A stretch of 64,000 nt of DNA, from positions 20,362,669-20,426,668 of the forward strand of contig CM072805.1 in NCBI GenBank assembly GCA_037013495.1. The letters are read 5' to 3'. The translations under genes were made by a program, and so were the position numbers. The notes beneath the pieces are model-generated. The model saw nothing but the letters and a program-made list of their open reading frames with translations, made no database searches and was not told where the DNA came from. Source of the stretch: Hippophae tibetana. Taxonomy: Eukaryota; Streptophyta; Magnoliopsida; Rosales; Elaeagnaceae. Positions 1-11,454 of the stretch are shown piece after piece; position 1 is the first letter of the stretch, and every line of letters starts with the position of its first letter.

Positions 1-479
1 GCTTTGGTGCAAAATATACATGGTGTAATAATTGAGCTAAGAATGATATATACCATCAGGAATTAGATAGAATTATTGCATCACCAAACTAGTTTTAAGC
101 ATATCCAAATGTAATCGTGATTAATCTACTAAAGTTTATTTCTGATCACCATCCAATCTTGCTAAAATTTAACGAGTTTAGAAACCTTTCAAGTTGAGGC
201 ATTTTAGATTCATGCACATGTGATTTAGAGATCCTTTCTATTTAGAGTTTATTCAAGAACAATGAAATATGGAACATATCTCTTTCTGCTTTGATTTCAC
301 TCAAAAATTGGATCATCTTTACAAGTAACTTAACCAGTGGACCAAACTTAATTTAAGTTTCATTCAAGAAAAGCCTAAGAATCTTGAGTCACAACTGAAG
401 TTTATTCTATCATGTAATCAAAATAATGAATAGATGCAACTCGAGTAACTCTTATAAGAACATAACAACAAATAATTGG
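1..479. other. Intergenic or LINE-derived DNA, no gene seen
   Basis: A+T-rich sequence with no open frame of note. It may be the upstream part of the decayed LINE ORF2 that becomes recognisable from about 480, but I cannot see a diagnostic endonuclease motif. Confidence 0.4.
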
Positions 480-1862
480 AGAGACAAGAGGTAATGTGGA
501 AATAAAAATCTAGATAATTATAGCTCCATAAGGACAATCGAAATACAAAATTCTTTCACACTTCCATTGTACTAAGACGAAGACAAAATGTTATTCCATT
601 GCTAAAGCTTGATGATGACTTCATAGTATGGAAAAGGGATAGCATTGGGGCAGCTTTTATGGATTTCTGTACAAATTTATTCTCCACTCAAGATCCTATC
701 ATATCTACAGAAAATTGAAGAGTTGTTTCCTCCTATTGTTTTTGAAGAAAAAACATTTTTTTATGATATCTAAGAGGTAGTCTACTGCCATTAAAGGTAT
801 TTTAAACAAGTATTATTCTTGGTACGATCAATGCATAAATTTACAAAAGTTCATAATTTTATTCTCCAAAAATACTCCTTCTAATTACTAAAATCAAATT
901 TCTACCAATATCCAAATTAATAAAATTGAAGTTGTTATCAAATATTTGGGACATTCCTTACCTAGAAGTAAAAAAATGAAGCTCAATACGCTTCTTTAAA
1001 AACTTAAGACCCGACTGGATAACTGAAAATCAAAATTATTATCTCACGCAAGTAGAAGAACTTTGGTTAATTATGTGCTTCAAACTATTCCCATTTACTC
1101 CATAAGCACATTTAAATTGCCAGCTAGCTTTTGTGTCACTATAGACTCACTGATGAAAAAGTTATGGTGGAAACATAATCCAAACTCTCAACATGTTTTT
1201 ACTCTTATTAATTGAGTTCAGTTTGCAAGGAAAAATAATGTAGAGGCTTGGGCTTTTCAAACATTGAAGATTTTAATAAAGCCATGCTTTCTAAAGTTTC
1301 TTGGAACTTGGTACTCCAAACTAATAAACTTTGGATCAATTTTTTAATCAAAAATAATTAAAACACAATTCTTTCCTTAGGAAGGATCAACCAAAAACCA
1401 AATGATTCAAGTATTTAGAAAGGGTTATTATAGACTTGAGATCTTTTAATTAAGGACAATTGTTGGAAAATAAGAGATGAAAATTTCAACCTTTAGAATG
1501 ATCCTTAGATACCAAGCCTATTTCAACAACTACTACCTCAAAGTTTGGTAAAAATTAGAGCTTCAAAAAATAATTTACAATAATTAAACTCTGTTTTTTA
1601 TCTACATTTTTGGAACAACAATACTTAAACTTGATCTGTTTGGACATGATATTACATCATATATACTTAAACTTAAACCTCTTGATCCTTCGACGATCAA
1701 ATCTTTTGGCTTGGGATAAGTAAACAAAAAAATTCAGTTAAGGATGCACATAAAGTTTCTTTCCATCACAGAATCCAAAATCCTTATTTCATTATTTGGG
1801 AATTTTTTTTCGAAAAGCTCTCATTCATGAAAGACACAAAATCCTTCTTTGAAAGATGATCG
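480..1862 (+). pseudogene. Decayed LINE (non-LTR retrotransposon) ORF2: RT flank and RT C-terminal part
   Basis: Read in shifting plus-strand frames, this stretch gives typical plant L1-type ORF2 pieces. Around 535-680 there is an RNTKFFH motif followed by RRRQNVIPLLKLDDDFIVWK, then a segment like GAAFMDFCTNLFS. From about 900 to 1250 comes the end of the reverse transcriptase (KYLGHSLPRSKKMK, LSHASRRTLVNYVLQTIPIY, STFKLPASFC, LMKKLWW). Near 1730-1850 lies a piece like the start of the zinc-binding RVT region. The catalytic palm of the RT, expected between about 760 and 800, is absent, and stops and frameshifts are frequent. This is an old, inactive copy. Later parts of the same LINE seem to lie at 3080-3440, 4600-4745 and 10347-10690. 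Recognition rests on motif memory; exact ends are uncertain. Confidence 0.75.
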
Positions 1863-3050
1863 GACATAGGAATTGTGTGCAATGAATACGTAAATATATA
1901 TATCGCAGCAAGTAATATAATGATAAGAAAATATTGTTCCCACATAGATTATATTATTAGAAACTAATTTTTAAAACAAAAAATAAAAATCAATTTTTTT
2001 GGTATTTTTATATTTTAAGAAAACAAAATTAAAATAACTAAAAGTAAATAGGAATAATTAATTAAATCAAATTTGTTAACTAAAACGATATATGAGAAAA
2101 TATCTACGAATATTTAATCTCTCAATTTTTTAAACATGTTAATCGCTAAAATCCCCCCAATATAATTATCAATTAATTACATGATCAATTAAATCTAACC
2201 TAACATGTATTCCTCTATCAAGTAAACTACACATCATATAATAGTTAACCTAATCACATTTTCATGTCAATTAAATTGCATACTATTCATTAAGTTCATC
2301 AATTATGGGTCACATATATAAGAATCATACATCTTTGTCTAGAAACTATACATGTTATTTAATCAAGATAAATAATTAAATAATTCTCTCAAATCTATTT
2401 AATTGCCTTTATAGATCAATTGTTGACCAAATAATTAATAGTATAAAAATCAGATTAAATAATATAATTAAATTGAATTCATAATTGAGATAAAATATTA
2501 GATTATCACATGGTGAAAATTGGGTTCATAAGATCCCCATATTAAAAAATTAACTAGACATAATTTTATTCATAAAACTTATATTTTTCATAATAACAAT
2601 ACATAAAAATTGATAAAGAAATGAGTAGAAGAAGAAATACAATCAATCTCTTGAATTGTAGAACCAATCTACTCTCAATTCTTCACCAAAATTGTATTTT
2701 CTTTTGAATTTTTCTAGATTTTTTTTATATTCTTAGCTCGAAAAATTGATAAAAATTATGTTAATTACGACTCCTTGCTCCTTAGGGTTCATGGGGTGAT
2801 TAGAGGGTTAAATATAACTCAAGTAGAATCTGGACACTCAGATTAGCTTCAGATTAAGGGTTGAGGTGAAAAAGAGGAAAATTAAAAATGTTGACTAATA
2901 GAAAGACAACACGTGGCACGAGGAATTTAGTGGGTGAATCAAAGCACGACGTGTGGTAAATGGTCTATTCTCGGTCAACGCATGTTGAGTTAGTACCACA
3001 TGACAATCTTAGATTCGCGATCCATCAAAAAATAGCCAATAACTACCTGA
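1863..3050. mobile_element. LTR-retrotransposon-derived noncoding repeat inserted in the LINE
   Basis: Non-coding A+T-rich DNA that interrupts the LINE between its RT end and its zinc-binding RVT region. The stretch near 1890-1960 (cgcagcaagtaatataatga, then a phrase like attgttcccacatag) resembles the end region of plant LTR elements read in reverse. The right part (2690-3020) contains several ACGTGGCA-like words and is repeated at 3416-3760. I infer a truncated or solo LTR, but I see no clean terminal dinucleotides or target duplication. Family is not assigned. Confidence 0.4.
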
Positions 3051-3440
3051 GCACAAAAAAAGAAACTTAGTGTTTTATGACTTTGGAACATATGCATTCC
3101 TCTCTTTGTAGAAAAAAAATGGAAGATACCTTTACTTAAGATGTGATTTCCTTCGATCTTAGTGGTTTAATTGCAATTGAAATATTATTTGAAATTTTAC
3201 TAAAAAATTGGATATTTTATCATATTTATCTTTCATTTTAAACCCACCTTCAAAGTGGTTAACTAAAATTATAGATAAAAGAAAGTTTACTTTCACTATA
3301 GTAATCATGATTGAGCATATTTGGTGGCTGAGAAATGAGGTAATGTATCAAAATAAGACTACTGATCATAATTTTCATTTGCATAGTGTTTTCCATGAAT
3401 TCTCCAAGATCATCCACCAAAATTGCATGTCATTTTGATT
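2690..3440. repeat. Segmental duplication, copy 1
   Basis: Two consecutive blocks here are repeated further right. Block A (about 2690-3020, with the phrases tccttagggttcatggggtg and aaaaagaggaaaattaaaaa) recurs at about 3416-3760. Block B (about 3023-3430, starting aaaaaatagccaataac) recurs at about 4165-4550. Copies differ by scattered substitutions and small indels, so the duplication is old. In the second copy about 400 bp of extra LTR-like DNA (3770-4160) lies between A and B. Confidence 0.7.
3080..3440 (+). pseudogene. LINE zinc-binding RVT region, copy 1
   Basis: A 76-codon open stretch (3208-3438) reads FILNPPSKWLTKIIDKRKF and then IEHIWWLRNEVMYQNKTTDH. The last phrase is typical of the stretch between the RT zinc-binding region and RNase H in plant LINEs (pattern IWxxRNxxxF/Y). 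It has no start signal or partner exons of its own and is best read as a fragment of the LINE at 480-1862. A second, more broken copy lies at 4200-4555. Confidence 0.6.
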
Positions 3441-4555
3441 TTTTTTTGGATTTTTCTCTCTTCTTAGCTCCAAAAAATAATAAAATAATGTTAATTATAT
3501 CTCCTAGTTCCTTAGGGTTTATGAGATGATTAGTGGGTTAAATATAACTCAGATAAAATCTGAACCATTAGATTAAAGATCAAGGGTTGAGATGAAAAAG
3601 AGGAAAATTAAAAACACTAGAGAATAGAAAGACGATACGTGGCACTAGAAATTTAGTGGGTGAATCAGAGTGTGACGTGTGGCAAAAGAGACTAGTCTCG
3701 GTCAACACACGCTAAGTCAGCACCACGTGGTAATCTCAGATTTGTAGTTATGGTTTGCGTGGTACACTGGTGGAAATAATGGACGAATCACCTAAAGACG
3801 TGTGGCATGACCTTTAACCAAGAGGCGAACTCATAATGAACATCATGTTGATACATGGCATAATGATGCATCACTCTTTACACGCGAATTTTTGTGATTA
3901 GGCCTCTCTACTTGCGTGGCACTCACGTGACTTGATGTGTTAGCTTCTTTTCATACGTGGTGTCCACATGGTAGCTCTTGATTGACCTTCCATTAAAAAT
4001 TCATAAAAAAATCCATAAAAATCCCAAAAAACTTCAAAAATTATATTTTCATTTCTTTTCATTAGAAAGTTTATATTTTAATATTTTAAACAAAAAATAC
4101 TAATTATTGAATAAAATAAGTAAATATTAAGTAAAAACGTGCACTGATGACTCTACTTTCATAGAGTCATAAAAAAATAGCCAATAACTGTCTAAGCATA
4201 CAAAAGAACTTAGTATTTTATGACTTTTGAAGATATGCATTACCCTCTTTGTAGAAAAGAAGTGGAAGATATCTTTACATAAGATGTGAATTCCTTTGAT
4301 CCTAGTGGTTTAGTTGCAATTGAAATTTTATTTGAAATTTTATTAAATTTTTTGGATATTTTATCATATTTATCTTTCATTTTAAACCCACTTTCAAAGT
4401 GGTTAACTAAGATGATAGATAAAAGAAAGTCTACTCTCATATAGTAATTATGATTGAGTAAATTTGGTAGCTGAGAAATGAGGTAATGTACAAATATATG
4501 ACTATTGATCATAATTTTCATTTGGATAATTTTTTCCATGAATTCTCCAAATCTT
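3416..4555. repeat. Segmental duplication, copy 2, with extra LTR-like DNA
   Basis: This contains the second copies of blocks A (3416-3760) and B (4165-4550), separated by an extra piece at 3770-4160 that is absent from the first copy. The extra piece is rich in ACGTGG-like words (cgtgtggcatgacc, cttgcgtggcactcacgtga, cgtggtgtccacatgg) and ends in an A-rich tract, which resembles an LTR promoter region. The first copy may therefore be a deleted version of this arrangement. Confidence 0.6.
4200..4555 (+). pseudogene. LINE zinc-binding RVT region, copy 2
   Basis: This is the duplicated counterpart of 3080-3440, recognisable by nucleotide similarity. It continues at about 4560 into the LINE RNase H part, whereas the first copy runs instead into block A. 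This copy is therefore likely the one in its original context. Stops break the reading frame. Confidence 0.5.
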
Positions 4556-4599
4556 CCGTATAAACAAGAATGAGATGGAGACAAAATTGCATAAAGAAT

Positions 4600-4745
4600 C
4601 TTATATTATCCTCGATTCATGAAAACCTTTACCTCAAAATGCCATAAAAATCAACTTTGATGCAATTTGGTTTCAAGACAAAGCAAGTTCAGGTTTTATA
4701 GTTAGTGTCCATTATGGAAGAATTATTGAATTATTTATTCTTAGG
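4600..4745 (+). pseudogene. LINE RNase H domain, first half
   Basis: The plus strand reads PQNAIKINFDAIWFQDKASS and then GFIVSVHYGRIIELF. This matches the pattern of a plant LINE RNase H start (KxNFDGAxxxxxxxxGxGxVxRDxxGxxI). The first active-site Asp is present in NFDA. The reading stops at 4745, where the left LTR of copia-1 begins; the continuation is found on the other side of that element at 10347. Confidence 0.6.
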
Positions 4746-5268
4746 TGTTGTGGGTGGAAGCAATAAATAGCGGTATATGAATATATCAAAGCGGTATATG
4801 AATATATCAAAGCGATAAAATGAATACACTGAATTTACGTGGTTTGGCAATTCGCCTAGGTCCACGGGAGGCAAATATTATTTGAACTGAATAGGAAATA
4901 TATAGAATATAGATACAGATTTCCTCACTAATAATATCTCTCAAGTGTTTCCCCAAACTCATAGAAAACTCTTAAACTCACAAGTATTTTCTCTCTTTGA
5001 GTTTGCTTATGCTCTCTCTGATTTTTTTTCTGATTTTTGCCTTGTTTTTCAATGCATGAACTCTTCCCTATTTATTGATGAAGCAAGACTCCCTTTCCCT
5101 AAATTGTGCCATAATTTAAGCCTTAAATTAGGCCACTAATTTTCTTAAATTATGCCACTAATTTCCTTAAATTATGCCACTAATTTCCTTAAATCATGTC
5201 ACAAATTAGGCCACTAATTTCCCTAAATTATGACACTAATTTGTTACTTTTAGAGCCAATATTCAACA
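4746..5268 (-). repeat. copia-1 left (3') LTR
   Basis: 523 bp, TG...CA ends. It contains a 21-bp tandem duplication (gcggtatatgaatatatcaaa at 4770-4790 and 4791-4811) that the right LTR has only once, and several copies of a short aaattatgccactaatttcc unit (about 5125-5245). Those repeats account for most of the length difference from the right LTR. Confidence 0.9.
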
Positions 5269-5445
5269 ATCTTCACCTTGGCGAAAAAGTTCATAACGCT
5301 GCCTCCAAATTTTCCCTAGGTGCTCTAAGCTCGAGAAATGTTGATCAAGTTCAAGCAGTGTTGAAACTTGATCCATGTAACCACCTTTGTAAGCATATCT
5401 GTAGGGTTATCTACAGTTCCGACTTTCTAGAGTATAACATTCCCT

Positions 5446-8400
5446 TCATCGATGATTTCTCGAACAAAATGAAATCGAACATCGATGTGCTTGGTGCGAC
5501 CATGATGAACTTGGTTCTTTGCCAAAAAAATGGCACTCTGGCTGTCGTAGAAAATCTCCACGTTCTTCTAAACAAGAACCAAATCTTTGGTCAACCCGAG
5601 AAGCCATATAGCTTCTTTGAATGCTTCTGTTACAGCCATATACTCTGCCTCTATAGTAGACAAAGCTACTGTTGACTGCAATGTTGATCTCCAACAAACC
5701 GGTCCTGTTGTCATTGTGAACACATAACCTGTTGTAGATCGACGCTTATCCAGATCTCCAGCATAGTCAGAATCCACATATCCAACTAGGTGTTTTCCTT
5801 CAGTCTTGTCTCTTTCAAACTTCAAACCAATATCCACAGTACCATAGATGTACCGTAGAATCCACTTCACTGCTTGTCAGTGTCCTTATCGGGATTATGC
5901 ATGTACCGACTCACCATACTAACAGCGTGGGAAATATCAGGTCTGGTGCAAACCATTGCATACATCAAGGCACCAACAATATTTGCATATGGAACACGTT
6001 CCATTTGCTTCTTCTCATCGGTGGTGCTAGGTGACATCAATGCACTCAACTGAAAGTGAGGAGCAAACGGTGTACTTACTGGTTTGGTTTTTTCATCAAT
6101 GTCAAACCTTTGTAGTACTTTCTTCAGATACTGAGTCTATGTCAGAAAGACTGTGCTTGCAACTCTATCTCTTTTGATTTCCATCCCAAGAATTTTCTTA
6201 GCTTCTCCAAGATCTTTCATTTCAAATTCTGAACTCAACCGAGCCTTCAATCTGTCGATCTCCACCTTGCTCTTAGATGCAATCAACATATCATCAACAT
6301 ATAAGAGAAAATAAATGAAGGTACCATCTTGGAGTTTCCGAAAGTATACACAGTGATCAAACTGACTACGTGTGTACTTCTGCTCTCTAATGAAGCTATC
6401 AAAACGCTTGTACCATTGTCGCAGTGATTACTTCAAAATGTAAATTGACTTGCTCAGCTTGCAAGCCCAATTCTCTCGTCCTGGAATTTTGAAGCCATTC
6501 GGTTGAGACATGTAGATTTCTTCGTTCAAAGTACCATGGAGAAAAGCTGTTTTGACATCGAGTTGAGCTAACTCGAGATCAAACTATGCTATCAAAGCCA
6601 ATAGTATCTGAATAGATGAATGCTTAACAACAGGTGAGAATACCTCATTGTAGTCTATTCCTGAGCATAGCCTTTTGCTACCAGTCTGACTTTGTATCTG
6701 ATGTTGTCTTTACCAGGAACACCTTCCTTCTTGGCATAGACCCATTTGCAGCCAATAGTTTTCTTTCCTTTGGGAAGTTGAACCAACTCCCAAGTTTGAT
6801 TCTAGTGTAGAGACTTCATCTCTTCATCCATTTCCATATTCCACTTCATACTATCAACTCTCTGCACGGATTCTCTGTAAGTGCATGGGACATCATCATC
6901 AATTACTGGAAGTGCGAATGCTACCATGTCTGTGTATCTGGTAGGCTTTCTAATCTCCCTTCTCGGTCGAGTAGTGGCAATAGATTCTGGTTGTTGATTG
7001 ATCGGTGATGATGGTGAGAGTACCTCCACCTCAACTGAGATCTCTTCTTGATCATCAATTTCATCTTCACCACGATCGATAATCGGTGCAATCTTTTCTG
7101 GATCTTCTGGAGTCTCAAGCATCACCTTAGAAAAAGTATTTGGACTTTCATTCTTTTTCTCTGAATTTGTCTGTCTCAGCATAACAGACTCGTCGAATGT
7201 AATATCTCGGCTTAAGACGATCTTCTTGGATTCACCACACCAAAGTCTAAATTCTTTAACTCCTTACTTAAAGCCCAAGAAAATAGCTTTCTTTGCTCTA
7301 GGATCCAGTTTGAATTCACTAACATGAAAATATGCTGGACATCCAAATATTCGTAATGAATCATAATCAGTAGCAGGTTGTCCAGACCATACCTCTTTAG
7401 GAGTTTTCTCATCCAATGCAGTTGTAGGAAGTTTATTGACTATATGAGTTACATATAACATATATCGAACTTTCTCAACTAAAGTAGGATTCATTCATTC
7501 TGCAACTCTATTCTACTGTGGTGTACGAGGAATTGAAAAAAGTCTGATTATCCCTTCATCTTGACAAACTTTGAAGAAAGGATCAGATTTGTACTCGTCA
7601 CCATTATCAGATATGAGCCTCTTAGTTTTTCTGCCTGTCTGAGTCTCAATCATTTTCTTCCATTTAGAAAGATATCCAGAAATTCATCTTTGTGACTCAT
7701 GGTGTATATCCAGACATATCTAGAGAAATCATCAATAAAAATCACAAACTAGTGTTTACCTCCAAGTGAAGCATTCTTTGAAGGTCCCTAGACATTCGTG
7801 TGAATATAATCAAGAGATCCCTTAGTACGATGAATAGCAGTGCCAAATTCGACTCATGTTTGTTTTTTCATTACACAATGCTCACAGAAATCAAACTTTC
7901 CAATCTTGGAACCTTTCAAAAGACCTTGCTTCATTACACAATGCCCAACCGATCGATTTTGTAAGATCGGCTAATTCAAAAGGGTTAATCTGGTCCGAAG
8001 TTTTCGGAACGAATCGTTTGCTTTATCGAACAAAGCTTTATTAGGGGTCTTGGTTGGCCCCCTATTTTCAACCATTACAGCTAGCGTCGACCAGCTTTGC
8101 GATACGGACGGACACGAAGAAGAACGCAGGCAGCGGAAATGCAAAAGAGAAGAGCAAAGACTCACGACCCCTAAGCGCATGTGCCATAGGCGGGAAGAAT
8201 CATTTGTCTTTTCTTCAGAACTACTTGAGATAACTGCTCTTCCTGTAACTGTACTCCCATCTAGGAAATACAAGTTCGCCTTCTGAGTACCCTTCATCGC
8301 TACAAATGCACCTTGTACAAATTTCAAGACTCCATTTTCCAATGTTACCTTGTCACCATCAGAATCTAAAACACCTAAAGAAATAAGGTTTTTCTTTAGG

Positions 8401-9527
8401 TCAGGAATATACCTTACATTTGTAAGTCATCTGATTGTACCATCGTGCATCTTTAGTCGTACTGTTCCGGTCCCTTTTGTCTGACAGGCATTGTCATTAC
8501 CCATAAGCACAACTCCTCCATCGAGCTCTTCAAAACTCGAAAACCAATGTCTATTTGGACACATATGATAAGAACATCCAGAATTAAGGATCCACTTATC
8601 TGAGTAGGTTTTTGATGATGAAACTGAAAAGGTTGATTCTTCATCTTCATCGGCCTTCTGTGCAACATTTGCATTTGACTTGTCCTTGTTTGGACAATCT
8701 TTCTTCCAGTGCCCTTTCTGGTGACAATAGGCACACTCGTCCTTCGTAGGATGTCTTTTAGATGACTCTCCTCTGGACTTTGATCTGGATTGCCCTCTAT
8801 TATTTGATCCACCAGATTTTTTGTTGTTAGTCCTACCTCTGGATGTCGTCAATGCTTTTGATATTGAGTCTCTGTGATCATGTTGATCCTTCTTCCGGTA
8901 CTCGTTATTTACCAAAGCATTTGAAACATCTACGAACTTAACCTCAACCTTTCCATATAACAAGGTTGTGGTTAAATGCTCATAGCTCTCAGGTAATGAA
9001 TTCAGCAACAACAAAGCTTCATCGTCATCGATAATTTCAACATCTAAATTTTGTAGATCGGCCAAAATTTTATTGAAATTATCTAAGTGCTCAATCATAG
9101 GGGTACCTTTCTTGTACTGGAAATGGAAAAGTTTCTTCTTCAAGTAGAGTCTGTTCTCAATACTTTTCGTCATGTACTTGTCCTCTAGTTTCTTCTAGAG
9201 AACTACAGCTACATTCTCTCTCATGACAAAGTACTTCTGATCTTTTCCTAAGCACAGTCGAATTGTGCCATAAGCTTGTCGATTTACATAATTCTAATCT
9301 TCATTTGAATAATCTCCTGGCATGGTCTCCAAGGCTATATTAGATCCTTCTCGAAACAATAGATCTAATACCTCACATTGCCACATGCCAAAGTTATTGG
9401 TGCCGTCGAATTTCTCCACCTCAAACTTTGTGTTGGATAACATAGTTCTTCGAGTAGAACAACTTGGCTTGCCATAAATTCTATGGTCAACTTGTTCACC
9501 TTCTTCGATCTCTCTTTTATCAGCTAT
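5446..9527 (-). pseudogene. copia-1 gag-pol polyprotein, disrupted
   Basis: Right to left: the expected gag start near 9527 reads ATA where copia-2 has ATG. The gag domain and a CCHC knuckle (CAYCHQKGHWKKDC) follow near 8690-8740. The protease motif (about 8570) reads WILNSGCSYHM, with Asn in place of the catalytic Asp. The integrase region (7264-8342) is interrupted by an unrelated insert at about 7930-8165. The RT carries the LLYVDDMLI catalytic motif at about 6280-6306. RNase H (5568-5870) includes DSDYAGDLDKRRSTTGYVFT. Several stops and frameshifts separate these open pieces, so no functional polyprotein can be made. Most open pieces on the other strand here are shadows. Confidence 0.9.
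7930..8165. other. Foreign insert in the copia-1 integrase region
   Basis: Copia-2 reads smoothly across this point (about 53990-54020, tcattaagccttttcaccg then acatgccctaagcgc). Copia-1 instead has about 235 bp with no counterpart, from cacaatgcccaaccgatcg to gagcaaagactcacgaccc. The insert is visibly richer in G+C than its surroundings and has CG dinucleotides (gcgatacggacggacacg). It replaces about 30 bp of element sequence. The flanking words ttcatta and ccctaagcgc are shared, suggesting joining by short homology or template switching. Origin unknown; an organellar or gene fragment is possible. Confidence 0.7.
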
Positions 9528-9849
9528 AAGTACAAGTAGATAACAGAAATTTTGTACTTACAACTTAAAACAATGTTTTTCCAAATTTTATATCTTATTT
9601 GAAAAAACGGAGTCCACAGTTGAATCCGGAATAGTCCAATTAGCTAAGAATAGAACCAACTCAGCTGAAAACGGATGAAAAATGGACCAACTCGGTCCAA
9701 ATATCACTAATGACTGAGTTGACTAAATTGCTGGCAGTAGCACTCCGGTAGCTTCTAGCGGTGATTTTGACTTCCGATTTGATCGATTCTTTTACCGTTG
9801 CGTTCGTCTCGTTGAAAGCTTCAATTTGATATATAATATTTCTATATTT

Positions 9850-9862
9850 GGCTCTGATACCA
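9850..9862 (-). other. copia-1 primer binding site
   Basis: GGCTCTGATACCA on the plus strand is the reverse complement of TGGTATCAGAGCC, the classic plant copia primer site complementary to initiator tRNA-Met. It lies just inside the 5' LTR, separated by a few bases, and fixes the direction of the element. Confidence 0.9.
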
Positions 9863-9865
9863 ATT

Positions 9866-10346
9866 TGTTGTGGGCGGAAGCAATAAATAGCGGTATATGA
9901 ATATATCAAAGCGATAAAATGAACACACAGAATTTACGTGATTTGGAAATTCGCCTAGGTCCACGGGAGGCAGCATATATTATTTGAACTGAGTAGGAAA
10001 TATACAGAATACAGATACAGATTTCCTCACAAATAATATCTCTCAAGTGTTTCCCCAAACTCATAGAAAACTCTTAAACTAACAAGTATTTTCTTTCTTT
10101 GAGTTTGCTTATGCTCTCTGTGATTTTTTATTATTTTTGCATTGTTTTTCAATGCATGAACTCTTCCCTATTTATAGATGAAGCAAGACTCCCTTTCCCT
10201 AAATTGTACCATAATTTAAGCCTTAAATTATGTCACTAATTTTTTAAAATTATATCACTAATTTCCTTAAATCATGCCACAAATTAAACCACTAATTTTT
10301 CTAAATTATGTCACTAATTTATTACTTTTAGAACAAATATTCAACA
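9866..10346 (-). repeat. copia-1 right (5') LTR
   Basis: 481 bp, starting TGTTGTGGGCGG and ending ATTCAACA. As the 5' LTR of a leftward-transcribed element it should hold the promoter. It clearly aligns with the left LTR over its length, with many scattered substitutions, so insertion is not recent. Confidence 0.9.
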
Positions 10347-10690
10347 TTCAACTACTTTATCTAGTGAAGAAAGATAAGCTATAACTTTATATCATAATAT
10401 GGAATAACACAAAACAAGTACTATTTATATTGAGAGAGATGTAGTGAAGAAGCATAAACTATAACTTTATATCATAATATCACTAACACAAAACAACTAC
10501 TATTTATATTGAGAGAGATGCAAAATTTGTTATCAATGCTTTCAATCATAAGAATTGGTCTTTAATTGACTTCTACTCCGAACTACTCCTCAAAGAATCA
10601 ATCATGTATTTCAGAGAATTTTTATGTTACCTGTGCGATGGATTTCTCAATATCTTAACATAAGGATACATAATTTGATCACTTAAACTA
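10347..10690 (+). pseudogene. LINE RNase H domain, second half
   Basis: Right of copia-1 the plus strand reads IYIERDAKFVINAFNHKNWS followed by LIDFYSELLL. This is the middle of a LINE RNase H domain (pattern xEGDAxxVxxAxxxxxxWxxxxxxxxI). It continues the half domain at 4600-4745, so copia-1 landed in this LINE. A local tandem duplication of about 75 bp is present (ataactttatatcataatat near 10381 and again near 10456). Confidence 0.6.
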
Positions 10691-11449
10691 GATATATAGG
10701 TTTGATTGGTATCATTTTCGTTATTTAAGCTCTATTACATATAATGATCTTATAATAGATCCATCTACCTAGCAAAAAAAACATCATCTCAAATTAAATC
10801 ATACTAAGTTTAAAAAATATGTAAATTTTAAAAAGATAATAATATTATTATAATTATTTTTATTATTATCATTACGGATTATTATTTATTATTATAATTA
10901 TTATTAATAAATAATTGAAACAATAATAAATTTATTTATGATAATATTAATATTATTTTAAAATATTAATATTTTTGAAACAAATTGTAAGAAAAAACAT
11001 ATATGAACCAAACAAAATTATTATCCGAAAAAAGATCAATTTTTTTATTTGAGTAATATTTTATTACTAGTAGTAAAAGAATATTTTATTAATAATAATT
11101 TTATTTAATGATAATAAAATTAAAATGTAATTAATATTAAAAATAAATTTAATATTTTATATATTTTTATTGTTTGAATATAATTATTTTAAATTTTATT
11201 ATTATTAGAATAAAAATGTATAAGATATCTATTTCATTTTTAATATTAATATTATATTATTGTATAAAATTATTATTAATAAAATATTATTATATAAATA
11301 AGATAATATCTCTATATTTGTTTTTGTTAAATTTAAATTATATATAATTTATTGAAGGTGTTATTTAATTTACAATTATTTTACATAATAATTCTTTTTA
11401 CCTCAAATTTTAAATAGGCTGTTGACATTTAAAAACAAACTAATAATAC
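10691..11449. other. A+T-rich intergenic DNA upstream of the bZIP gene
   Basis: About 750 bp of long A/T runs with no open frame. It ends with a cattatattatatctg stretch near 11455-11475 that could serve as a TATA region for the bZIP gene. Nothing else recognised. Confidence 0.5.
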
Positions 11450-11454
11450 CATTT

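Larger units (their letters stand above)
4746..10346 (-). mobile_element. Ty1/copia LTR retrotransposon, copia-1, full length but dead
   Basis: Both LTRs are present (4746-5268 and 9866-10346), each starting TGTTG and ending CAACA. The tRNA-Met-type primer site GGCTCTGATACCA (9850-9862) lies inside the right LTR, so the element is transcribed leftwards. The polypurine tract sits next to the left LTR (reverse complement of atcttcaccttggcg at 5269-5283). Between them run gag, protease, integrase, reverse transcriptase and RNase H in copia order. No matching 5-bp target duplication is visible (ttagg left, ttcaa right). The element sits inside the RNase H region of an older LINE. It is the same family as copia-2 (50894-55944). 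Confidence 0.93.

Noticed and set aside
5196..5675. 159-codon plus-strand open frame
   Set aside because: It is antisense to the copia-1 RNase H region and LTR; the same shadow appears in copia-2 at 51299-51766.
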